Assembly: GCA_003222755.1 (NCBI GenBank)
Contig: QHXA01000016.1
Location: 6,363 to 17,581 of the forward strand
Direction of reading: 5' to 3'
Source: Acidobacteriota bacterium
GTDB lineage: Bacteria > Acidobacteriota > Terriglobia > 20CM-2-55-15
Length of the DNA stretch: 11,219 bases
Part shown: positions 5,898 through 11,219 of the stretch, piece after piece
Position numbering within the stretch: the first letter of the stretch is position 1
Layout of the letters: each line of letters opens with the position of its first letter
The notes under the pieces: model-generated
What the model was told of the DNA's origin: nothing
The model's input: only the letters and a program-made list of their open reading frames with translations
The model's database searches: none
Made by a program: the position numbers and the translations under genes

Positions 5898-6812
5898 TTG
5901 AAAATCGTATTGCTAGGAACGAGTTCGGCTGTCCCGACGCTCACGCGAGGCCTGTCATCGACCGCATTGGTACGCGAAGGCGATGTGTTCTTGTTTGATT
6001 GCGGGGAAGGCACGCAATTGCAATTAATGCGATCGGGCGTGAAGCGGAGCCGCATCCATTCGATTTTCATCGGGCACCTTCATGGAGACCATCTGTACGG
6101 CATCGCGGGCCTGCTCAGTACACTTCATCTCGATGGCCGTGAAGCGCCGCTGAATGTGTTCGGGCCCGAAGGTCTTCGTGTGTTTCTGAATGCGGCTTTT
6201 CGGACCGCGGATCTGCAATTCACCTTCAACCTCAACGTTCGGGAATTCCCTCGCGGATACCGCGGTCGCGTGCTTGATGAGGAGGAGTTTTACGTCGAAG
6301 CACTTCCCCTGGATCATTCGATATTTTGCTTGGGGTGGAGATTCCAAGAGAAGGATAAGCCCGGGGTCTTCAATTTGGATAAAGCCCGTGAACTCGGCAT
6401 CCCCCGCGGCCCACTTTACGGAAAGCTTCAGCACGGGGAAAAGATTATGCTCCCCGACGGGCGCACCATCACGCCGGACATGGTCCTAGGCATGCCACGG
6501 GAAGGTAAGTCCGTCGTGTACTGCCTCGACACACAGTTTTCAGAACGATCGATTCAACTGGCGGATAAGTGCACGGCCCTGGTCCACGAAACCACTTTCG
6601 GCCCTGATGCCATCGAACTGGCTCGCGACCGAAAGCACTCCACCATGGCAGACGCGGCGCGTGTAGCGAAAGAAGCCGGCGCGGCGAACCTGATCGCAAC
6701 GCATTTCAGCTCACGCTATGACGGGCGGCAGATTGCGCAGATTGGGGACGAGGCGCGGGAAGTGTTCGAGAAGATTACTGTCGGGAGAGACCTGCTGGAA
6801 ATAGAGATATGA
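5898..6812 (+). CDS. rnz: Ribonuclease Z (tRNA 3' endonuclease)
   Basis: A zinc-dependent metallo-beta-lactamase-fold nuclease that cleaves the 3' trailer of precursor tRNAs; it acts as a homodimer in the cytoplasm. At 304 residues it is near the B. subtilis enzyme (307). Metal ligands are recognisable: His60-Leu-His62-Gly-Asp64-His65, His140 (LPLDHS), Asp211 and His269 in ATHFSSRY. HETTF (230-234) and the KHST motif with His247 match the family's HEATF and (K/R)HST motifs. The usual SGDT around the Asp ligand reads CLDT. The exosite arm is present between residues 150 and 200 (GIPRGPLYGKLQHG). The start is TTG at 5898, supported by GGGGA 6 bases upstream and by alignment from KIVLLGTSSAVPT. 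It converges on the rhodanese gene, and its TGA abuts a giant palindrome without any gap. Confidence 0.95.
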   Translation: MKIVLLGTSSAVPTLTRGLSSTALVREGDVFLFDCGEGTQLQLMRSGVKRSRIHSIFIGHLHGDHLYGIAGLLSTLHLDGREAPLNVFGPEGLRVFLNAAFRTADLQFTFNLNVREFPRGYRGRVLDEEEFYVEALPLDHSIFCLGWRFQEKDKPGVFNLDKARELGIPRGPLYGKLQHGEKIMLPDGRTITPDMVLGMPREGKSVVYCLDTQFSERSIQLADKCTALVHETTFGPDAIELARDRKHSTMADAARVAKEAGAANLIATHFSSRYDGRQIAQIGDEAREVFEKITVGRDLLEIEI

Positions 6813-7039
6813 GGCATCAACATACTTGACGCATCCAATCAAGCGAAGACATTTCGAAATTGGACAAATCCTGCATCTCAGATCCGAAATCCGAAACGGC
6901 AAATTGAACTCTCTGAGCGTCGGCTTGGTCGGGACCAGTCCAATCAGAGATTTCGGATTTCGGATCTGAGATGCAGGATTCGTCCAATTTCAAATTTCGT
7001 CTGAACCCGAGTGCAGGATGCGTCAAGTATGTTGATGCC
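6813..7039. repeat. 227-bp giant imperfect palindrome (MITE-like or terminator element)
   Basis: Perfect 24-base terminal inverted repeats (6813-6836 and 7016-7039) enclose a second pair of 41-base arms, 6856-6896 and 6951-6991, with a single mismatch. Inside these TCTCTGA (6910-6916) pairs with TCAGAGA (6944-6950), and TGGT-CGGG-ACCA (6926-6937) forms the apex. The whole element can fold as one long stem-loop. It fills the space between the stop codons of rnz and the convergent rhodanese gene (5 bases remain on the right). No ORF, no transposase, and no target-site duplication is visible in the flanks. Confidence 0.9.
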
Positions 7040-7044
7040 CTGCT

Positions 7045-7695
7045 TTAATAGCGTGGAACCGATGCATCAATCTGCAACGACCAACCGTCAATGCCTCCTG
7101 ACATGCTCTTGACATTGGCGAATCCATGTCCTCGCAGGTAGGCGGCCGCATCGAGACTCCTGATTCCGTGATGGCAAATCGTGACGATCGCCGTGTCCTT
7201 GGGCCAGGTTTGCAGAATCTCTTGCGCGAGGCTCTGATCGGCAAGCATGCTTCCCCGCACGCTCGCGATCGCGTACTCCTCCGGCGTCCGGACATCGAGC
7301 AATTTGATCGTGCCCTCCTTTAACAGTTCCGCCGTTTCGCGTGGTGTGATCTCCAAATCCTTTTCTATTTCCTGGCTCCTTTGGATGTGTTCGACCACTT
7401 CATTGACGTCGAGGCCATGATTGATCGCGACGGTCGCAAGTGTGTCCGCCGGCTGAAACCCGCAACTGCTGCAGCCGCCGACGTGATACTTTTGAAACAG
7501 TGCCCGCTGGGCCGACGGAAAAACAGTCGTGACCTGTTGCATGGTCCACGCGCCGGACAAGTCTTTCGGATCTGTGCTCACAGGGGCTTTAGGTTCCATG
7601 AGCGGCTTCAGCGCACTGATATCAAGTTCGTCATTGATTGGACTCGGTGCGGACGTCGTCTTCTTACCGAAAATTCTCGAAAGTAATGTTGCCAT
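7045..7695 (-). CDS. CxxC-domain and rhodanese-domain fusion protein
   Basis: A 216-residue cytoplasmic protein with no signal peptide. Residues 50-105 form a small helical domain carrying HVGGCSSCGF (Cys75, Cys78), resembling the DUF1858/ScdA-type redox-disulfide or cluster-binding domains. Residues 115-213 are a rhodanese (sulfurtransferase) domain with DVRTPEEY, the catalytic loop CHHGIRS (Cys174) and the C-terminal GGIDGWS. Rhodaneses carry sulfur as a cysteine persulfide. The fused CxxC domain suggests sulfur relay or iron-sulfur handling, but the substrate is unknown. ATG at 7695 has a GGGAG site about 9 bases upstream and lies inside the end of miaB (32-base overlap, different frame). 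It is therefore probably cotranscribed with the sulfur-inserting enzyme MiaB, which makes a supply role plausible but unproven. Confidence 0.85.
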   Translation of the reverse strand: MATLLSRIFGKKTTSAPSPINDELDISALKPLMEPKAPVSTDPKDLSGAWTMQQVTTVFPSAQRALFQKYHVGGCSSCGFQPADTLATVAINHGLDVNEVVEHIQRSQEIEKDLEITPRETAELLKEGTIKLLDVRTPEEYAIASVRGSMLADQSLAQEILQTWPKDTAIVTICHHGIRSLDAAAYLRGHGFANVKSMSGGIDGWSLQIDASVPRY

Positions 7696-9013
7696 TTTCC
7701 AGTTCTCCCTCTAGTGTCGCGCGCTGCGCGTTGGTGATGCGCACGCGGACGATTTCCCCAGGCGCGATATTACTTGAGGCTGCGCCCTGCCGGGCTTGCG
7801 CTTCGCCGTTCAAGCCGGCGCCCTGCCGGGCTTGCGCTTCGCCGCCGTTGATACGGACTTTGTAATTTGTGCGTGTTCTACCGAAATTGTCTTGTTCCAC
7901 CAGAACCTCGTGGATTGTGCCCACGAGTTTTGATCGTTTCGCCAGCGCAATGCGATCAACCAATTCGAGACAGCGCTGGTGCCGCTCTTCGATCAATGCT
8001 TCCGGATGACATTCAAGATGCGCCGCAGGCGTGCCTTCGCGTGTCGAGTACTTGAAGATGAATCCCCAATCGAATTGAACCTGCTCGATCAGGGAGAGAG
8101 TTTGCCGGAAATCGTCTTCTGTCTCGCCGGGAAATCCCACGATGATATCGGTGCTCAGCGTCATGCCCCATATGGCCTGCCGCATATTTTCAACACGCGC
8201 CAGGTACTGCTCGCGTGTGTAGTTGCGCGCCATCGCTTTCAACATGGTATTGGACCCGGACTGAACCGGCAGATGGAGCGATTCGCAAACCTGCGGCACC
8301 GTGGCCATAACCTCAATCACACGATCGGTCATGTAATACGGGTGCGGGCTGATGAATCGTACCCGATCGACGCCCTCCGACGCGGCGACAGCTCGAAGCA
8401 AATCCCCGAAGCGATATTGATTGTGACGATAGGAATTTACCGTTTGGCCAAGCAAAGTGATCTCGCGAGCCCCTTCACTTACGCGGTCGCGGACCTCGCC
8501 GAGGATTTGTTCTGTCGAATGATAGATCTCGCGCCCTCGCACGTATGGCACGATGCAGTACGTGCAGGAATAGTTACAGCCACGCATGATCGTGACGAAG
8601 GCGGCCACTTTGTCGTCGATGGATGGAACGGCATAATCGAGTTCTTCATCCGTTTCGCGGCGATCGAGTAACTGGTCGGCCATGTGCCCGAAATTCTCGA
8701 TAGACTTCGCTCCTGCGATCAGATCCAGAAAGGGAAAGCGATCCTGGAGATATTCCTTCGTTCGCTCCGCCGCACATCCGGTCACGACAACCTTCCGGCC
8801 CGCCCGCTTGGCCTTCCAACGCCTGAGCCGGCCGATTTCCGAGAATGCGCGGTCTTCGGCATGCTGGCGGACCGTGCAAGTATTGACCAGGATTACAGAT
8901 GCCTCGTCTGGATCCTGCGTCTCGACCAGGCCGCGCGCCTTCAGATGCCGTGACATTTCATTGGAGTCCGCCACGTTCATCTGGCACCCGTATGTGCGGA
9001 CGAAAAATTTCAT
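7664..9013 (-). CDS. miaB: tRNA-2-methylthio-N6-dimethylallyladenosine synthase MiaB, with repeat insertion in TRAM domain
   Basis: A radical-SAM methylthiotransferase that adds a methylthio group at C2 of i6A37 in tRNAs reading UNN codons. There are three domains. The N-terminal UPF0004 domain has the auxiliary cluster cysteines Cys10 (YGCQMN), Cys46 (NTCTVR) and Cys80 (VTGCAAER). The radical-SAM core has Cys146, Cys150 and Cys153 (MRGCNYSCTYCIVPYVRGRE), followed by LLGQTVNSY, LHLPVQSGS and TDIIVGFPGET. The C-terminal TRAM domain starts near residue 365. Length 449 is typical. The TRAM domain is odd: after RTNYKVRING comes GEAQARQGAGLN then GEAQARQGAASS before IAPGEIVRVRIT, a 24-residue repeat insertion. 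MiaB rather than the related RimO or MtaB is chosen from the YGCQMN and VPYVRGRE signatures. The start ATG 9013 has no Shine-Dalgarno; TATAAT lies 8 bases upstream. Confidence 0.95.
   Translation of the reverse strand: MKFFVRTYGCQMNVADSNEMSRHLKARGLVETQDPDEASVILVNTCTVRQHAEDRAFSEIGRLRRWKAKRAGRKVVVTGCAAERTKEYLQDRFPFLDLIAGAKSIENFGHMADQLLDRRETDEELDYAVPSIDDKVAAFVTIMRGCNYSCTYCIVPYVRGREIYHSTEQILGEVRDRVSEGAREITLLGQTVNSYRHNQYRFGDLLRAVAASEGVDRVRFISPHPYYMTDRVIEVMATVPQVCESLHLPVQSGSNTMLKAMARNYTREQYLARVENMRQAIWGMTLSTDIIVGFPGETEDDFRQTLSLIEQVQFDWGFIFKYSTREGTPAAHLECHPEALIEERHQRCLELVDRIALAKRSKLVGTIHEVLVEQDNFGRTRTNYKVRINGGEAQARQGAGLNGEAQARQGAASSNIAPGEIVRVRITNAQRATLEGELENGNITFENFR
7782..7844 (-). repeat. Two in-frame copies of a 27-bp palindromic repeat inside miaB
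   Basis: Identical 27-base copies occupy 7782-7808 and 7818-7844, with period 36 (12 codons). Each has a small dyad GCCC-TGCC-GGGC (7784-7795 in copy 1) flanked by GCGC. They encode GEAQARQGA twice. The GC-rich, palindromic unit in an otherwise conserved TRAM loop looks like an invading intergenic repeat kept in frame. Confidence 0.85.
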
Positions 9014-9021
9014 AGTTGACG

Positions 9022-9029
9022 ATTATACT
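9022..9029. promoter_or_regulatory. Bidirectional -10 element for divergent miaB and smr
   Basis: The octamer ATTATACT contains TATACT on the plus strand (9024-9029) and TATAAT on the minus strand (9027 to 9022). The plus element ends 7 bases before the smr ATG (9037), and the minus element ends 8 bases before the miaB ATG (9013). Transcription would start at or within 2 bases of each start codon, giving leaderless mRNAs. Neither gene has a Shine-Dalgarno, which agrees with this. No good -35 box is seen at 16-18 bases on either strand. Confidence 0.55.
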
Positions 9030-9036
9030 TTATCGA

Positions 9037-9321
9037 ATGCACGAGGTTCCGATCGAAGACTCCATCGACCTGCACACGTTCCAGCCCCGTGACATCCGAA
9101 TGGTTGTGGAGGAATATCTCTATCAGGCCGTGCAGCGCGGATTCCGCGAGGTCCGGATTATCCACGGCCGTGGCATCGGTGTGCAGCGCGAGATCGTTCG
9201 ATCGATTTTGGAAAAGCATCCTTCTGTGATCTCGTTCCGCGATCTACCCGACCGGGGCTCAACTCTCGTCGAGCTTGTTATCCCGGGAGTACGCGTACAC
9301 AAAAGACGTACTCCCGGCTAA
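9037..9321 (+). CDS. Small stand-alone Smr-domain protein
   Basis: A 94-residue protein that is almost entirely an Smr (small MutS-related) domain, a fold with DNA-nicking or RNA endonuclease activity in characterised members. Signature motifs are DLHTF (11-15) and HGRG (43-46; HGKG or HGxG in the family), with GSTLVEL (74-80) closing the domain. ATG 9037 is preferred over an in-frame TTG at 9016, because the TTG lies upstream of the -10 element and the family aligns from the Asp-Leu-His motif. The last 12 codons and stop (9283-9321, PGVRVHKRRTPG) fall in an 11-bp hairpin repeat and the following GGCTAATTT motif, so the tail is probably derived from repeat DNA. Its substrate is unknown; pairing with miaB might hint at RNA metabolism. 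Confidence 0.85.
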   Translation: MHEVPIEDSIDLHTFQPRDIRMVVEEYLYQAVQRGFREVRIIHGRGIGVQREIVRSILEKHPSVISFRDLPDRGSTLVELVIPGVRVHKRRTPG

Positions 9322-9394
9322 TTTACTTACTAGCGCACCGCGGAGCGGTGCTAGGAAATTAGCCAGGGGTACGCGTTTTTTGGCGTACCCCTGG
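9283..9394. repeat. Hairpin array, first composite (three stems)
   Basis: Stem 1: CCGGGAGTACG (9283-9293) with CGTACTCCCGG (9307-9317). Stem 2: GGCTAATTT (9316-9324) pairs with AAATTAGCC (9356-9364), enclosing GCACCGC-gga-GCGGTGC (9335-9351). Stem 3: CCAGGGGTACGC (9363-9374) with GCGTACCCCTGG (9383-9394) around an 8-base T-rich loop. Stems 1 and 3 share the core GGGnGTACGCGT-like sequence and mirror each other around stem 2. All arms listed are perfect. Stem 1 lies within smr. Confidence 0.85.
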
Positions 9395-9413
9395 TATTGC
9401 GCTACATCAAGGA

Positions 9414-9460
9414 TCGCACCCGGCAGGGGTGCGAGGAGTCCTCGACACCCTTTCAGGGTG
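9414..9460. repeat. Hairpin array, two short stems
   Basis: TCGCACCC (9414-9421) pairs with GGGTGCGA (9427-9434) around a 5-base loop. CACCCT (9446-9451) pairs with AGGGTG (9455-9460) around TTC. Between them CGAGGA-G-TCCTCG (9432-9444) is a further palindrome that would compete with the first stem. Confidence 0.75.
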
Positions 9461-9484
9461 CGGATGTCCCTTGGTTTCAGACAA

Positions 9485-9593
9485 CCGGGGGTTGTGCTCG
9501 CTCCCGCTCGCTTAACCCCCGGCTAATTTCCTGACACGCCTCCGGCGTGCGCAAAATCGGCAACTTGAGTTGCCCGCCTCCCGTGCGCAAAAT
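9485..9593. repeat. Hairpin array, second composite
   Basis: CCGGGGGTT (9485-9493) pairs with AACCCCCGG (9514-9522) around a 20-base loop. It runs into a second GGCTAATTT (9521-9529) and the stem CACGCC-tcc-GGCGTG (9535-9549), repeating the order seen at 9283-9351. It is followed by a direct repeat CGTGCGCAAAAT (9546-9557 and 9582-9593) that encloses GGCAACT-tg-AGTTGCC (9559-9574). The region ends 13 bases before the receptor stop codon and contains no gene. Confidence 0.8.
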
Positions 9594-9606
9594 GATCCCG
9601 ATCGCG

Positions 9607-11219
9607 TCACCAATTCAGCACTGCGGCCAGCCGGAGGATGCGGCCCTGCAGGATGCTGCCCGGCTGTTTGTACGTCGCACCAGGCGCCGTGCTATAGACC
9701 AATGTTCGAACCGTGTAGTAATCGCTGGAGTTGAATGCATTGAAGAGATCGATTTTGGGCTCGAAGCGGATTCGCTCAAAATTAAATCGTTTGGCCACGC
9801 TGAAATCGACCTGATTGATGCGCGGCGTCAGTTCCGTGCCCGGAGGAATCAACGGCACATTCAGCGAGGCCTGATTCATTCCGGGAATCACCAGGGCTCC
9901 GATCGTACATCCAGCAGAAGCGGAATTGCCGGGACATGTGGTGTAGCGAGTGGTCGGTGTGACCGTATACACCGTGCTTGCTCCGTTGGGAGTGGTCAAG
10001 TTCGGTCCCGCCACACTGCCCTGCGTCAACGCCGAGGTCCCCAGTACGTATCCCGGCAAAGCCTGCAGCGAGCCGCTTAGCTGCACGCCGAACCATGGCA
10101 GCGGATAGGTCCCGACGAGCTTGAATTGGGTGCGCCACGGAATTCCGCTCTTGGATTGATCGCAATTCAACAGAATGTTCGGGTTTGTTACGGCCGCGCT
10201 GCACGAATTCGCGATCGCGCGATCCGTCGCCGAGCCACCGAAAACTCTCCCGCCACGCGGCAGCTTCGCATTGAAGTTGAATTCAAATCCGTTGTAAATC
10301 TGGGTCAACTTCGGATCATTCGTGTCCACGTTAGCGACCGCTTGCTGAACGGCCGGAGAAATCGGGTCATATATCGTGATTGCTTTACCATCGATGGGGC
10401 TGAACACAGTCACCGGTCTGTAGTTCGGGTTGTCCACCGCGGCAGGTCCCGTCAGTGTGCCGGGCCGCAGGGTGTTGTTGCGCTCAAGAATATTCTTGAG
10501 GGCGCCATGGAAGTATTCCGCGGTCACAGCTACTCCGGGGAACAACTCGTGCGACACGCCAAGGTTATACGAAAGGGTGTACGGTCGCTTGAGCTTCGAG
10601 TCGAATTTCGAGAGTGAGACCGTGCCGAAATTCGTAGGCACGTTGGCGAAGTTGATTTCGCAGCCGGGTGTCCGATACACACAACCGGGCGAACCCTGGG
10701 CGATGTCATCTTGGTTAAGATCGGTCCAGGCCCCAGTCGCCTGCACAGTCGCGACGTTCGCCGGATCGTAGAGTTCGGCGATTGTCGTGGTAGCAGCCAG
10801 TTCGAACCGGTTGAAGCCGAACCGGAGGGCAGTCTTTCTATTGCCGAAGACATCATAGACGATACCGGTTCGCGGAGAGAGCGACCGCCAGATCGGCAGT
10901 CGAATATCTTCGAACCCTGGGATGTTGGCGAAACGTCCGGTTTGCGCAGCCTGACCAACGATCTTTTCGCTGACATATTCCCACCGCAGACCGTACGTGA
11001 TGGTCATCCGTTTGATCGTCCACGCATCCTGACCGTACACGCCTAAATTTGCATTGAGCCGTTCCTGCCAGTGTGCGGGCGTTGCCAGAAGCGTGACTGT
11101 GGAAGGCATGCCATTCAAGTAATTTTGGTAGAGATCCGCGTTCGCATATGCGGTCCGCCTGAATGGGCCCCACGAATCCTGAAAACCGAACTTGATATTA
11201 TGGCCGCCGGCGACATACG
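9607..11219 (-). CDS. TonB-dependent outer-membrane receptor, Oar-like, C-terminal part (5' end outside window)
   Basis: The frame is open from the right edge to TGA at 9607, giving about 537 residues of barrel. Reading upstream of the internal TTG at 11118 it continues as YVAGGHNIKFGFQDSWGPFRR, so there is no real start in the window. Barrel strands and turns are typical: LGVYGQDAWTIKRMTITYGLRWEYV, RTGIVYDVFGNRKTALRFGFNRF, LSYNLGVSHELFPGVAVTAEYF, NQVDFSVAKRFNF, FEPKIDLFNAFNSSDYYT, ending in LRLAAVLNW with a terminal aromatic residue as barrel-assembly signals require. Extracellular loops carry close Cys pairs (SPGCVYRTPGC, TTCPGNSASAGC). Such large acidobacterial receptors usually have an N-terminal carboxypeptidase-regulatory-like domain, which would be off the edge. 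The substrate is unknown; plant polysaccharides or peptides are common guesses for the group. Confidence 0.9.
   Translation of the reverse strand, partial: YVAGGHNIKFGFQDSWGPFRRTAYANADLYQNYLNGMPSTVTLLATPAHWQERLNANLGVYGQDAWTIKRMTITYGLRWEYVSEKIVGQAAQTGRFANIPGFEDIRLPIWRSLSPRTGIVYDVFGNRKTALRFGFNRFELAATTTIAELYDPANVATVQATGAWTDLNQDDIAQGSPGCVYRTPGCEINFANVPTNFGTVSLSKFDSKLKRPYTLSYNLGVSHELFPGVAVTAEYFHGALKNILERNNTLRPGTLTGPAAVDNPNYRPVTVFSPIDGKAITIYDPISPAVQQAVANVDTNDPKLTQIYNGFEFNFNAKLPRGGRVFGGSATDRAIANSCSAAVTNPNILLNCDQSKSGIPWRTQFKLVGTYPLPWFGVQLSGSLQALPGYVLGTSALTQGSVAGPNLTTPNGASTVYTVTPTTRYTTCPGNSASAGCTIGALVIPGMNQASLNVPLIPPGTELTPRINQVDFSVAKRFNFERIRFEPKIDLFNAFNSSDYYTVRTLVYSTAPGATYKQPGSILQGRILRLAAVLNW

Noticed and set aside
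6813..7039. Classical insertion sequence or complete MITE with target-site duplication
   Set aside because: There is no transposase frame inside, and the bases flanking the two ends do not form a direct repeat; only MITE-like form can be claimed.
7979..8671. 230-codon open frame on the plus strand opposite miaB
   Set aside because: It is a shadow of the miaB codon pattern: the composition is Arg/His/Cys-rich with no recognisable domain, while the minus strand is an unambiguous MiaB.
9283..9593. CRISPR array
   Set aside because: There are no constant-length direct repeats with unique spacers; the units are inverted repeats of varying sequence, and no cas gene is nearby.
9547..10080. 177-codon plus-strand open frame opposite the receptor gene
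   Set aside because: It begins inside the repeat array and continues antisense to a clear beta-barrel sequence; no domain is recognisable.
11116..11118. TTG at 11118 as the start of the TonB-dependent receptor
   Set aside because: The frame remains open to the window edge and reads as typical receptor sequence (GGHNIKFGFQDSW), so the real start is beyond the window.

Overview
This is an ordinary bacterial chromosome segment of fairly high G+C. It most likely comes from Acidobacteriota. The main clue is the very large outer-membrane receptor at the right edge, which has the Oar-like, plug-poor barrel sequence typical of that phylum. A DUF4159 periplasmic protein and a stand-alone divergent CsrA also fit. 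The assignment rests on protein character only. No plasmid, phage, transposase, CRISPR, tRNA or rRNA signal is visible.

Layout. (1) Bases 1-2741 (all minus strand): csrA, then a TPR protein, yvcK (glmR) and glmU. The last three run head to tail with a 4-base stop/start overlap and a 34-base gap, so they look like an operon for control and synthesis of UDP-GlcNAc. glmU has lost a short segment and changes frame near base 526. (2) Bases 2742-5874: dacB (PBP4-type peptidase, plus) converges on and overlaps a secreted DUF4159 protein (minus), which diverges from a monofunctional proline dehydrogenase (plus). The end of the dehydrogenase gene is tandemly duplicated as a 95-bp unit. (3) Bases 5898-7695: rnz (RNase Z, plus) converges on a rhodanese-fusion gene (minus). 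A 227-bp giant palindrome fills the gap between the two stop codons. (4) Bases 7664-9321: miaB (minus) overlaps the rhodanese gene and diverges from a small Smr-domain gene (plus). Both appear to be driven by one symmetric -10 element that would give leaderless transcripts. (5) Bases 9283-9606: a dense array of hairpins and short repeats, which also forms the last 12 codons and the stop of smr. (6) Bases 9607-11219: the 3' part of a TonB-dependent receptor gene (minus) that continues beyond the window.

How the genes relate. GlmU, YvcK/GlmR and DacB all concern peptidoglycan supply or remodelling. RNase Z and MiaB are tRNA maturation enzymes. The most unusual content is not a gene system but repeat DNA. 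Several different palindromic repeat types sit at gene 3' ends (5685-5874, 6813-7039, 9283-9574), and one has entered a reading frame (the MiaB TRAM domain, 7782-7844). I saw no complete new defence or mobile system.
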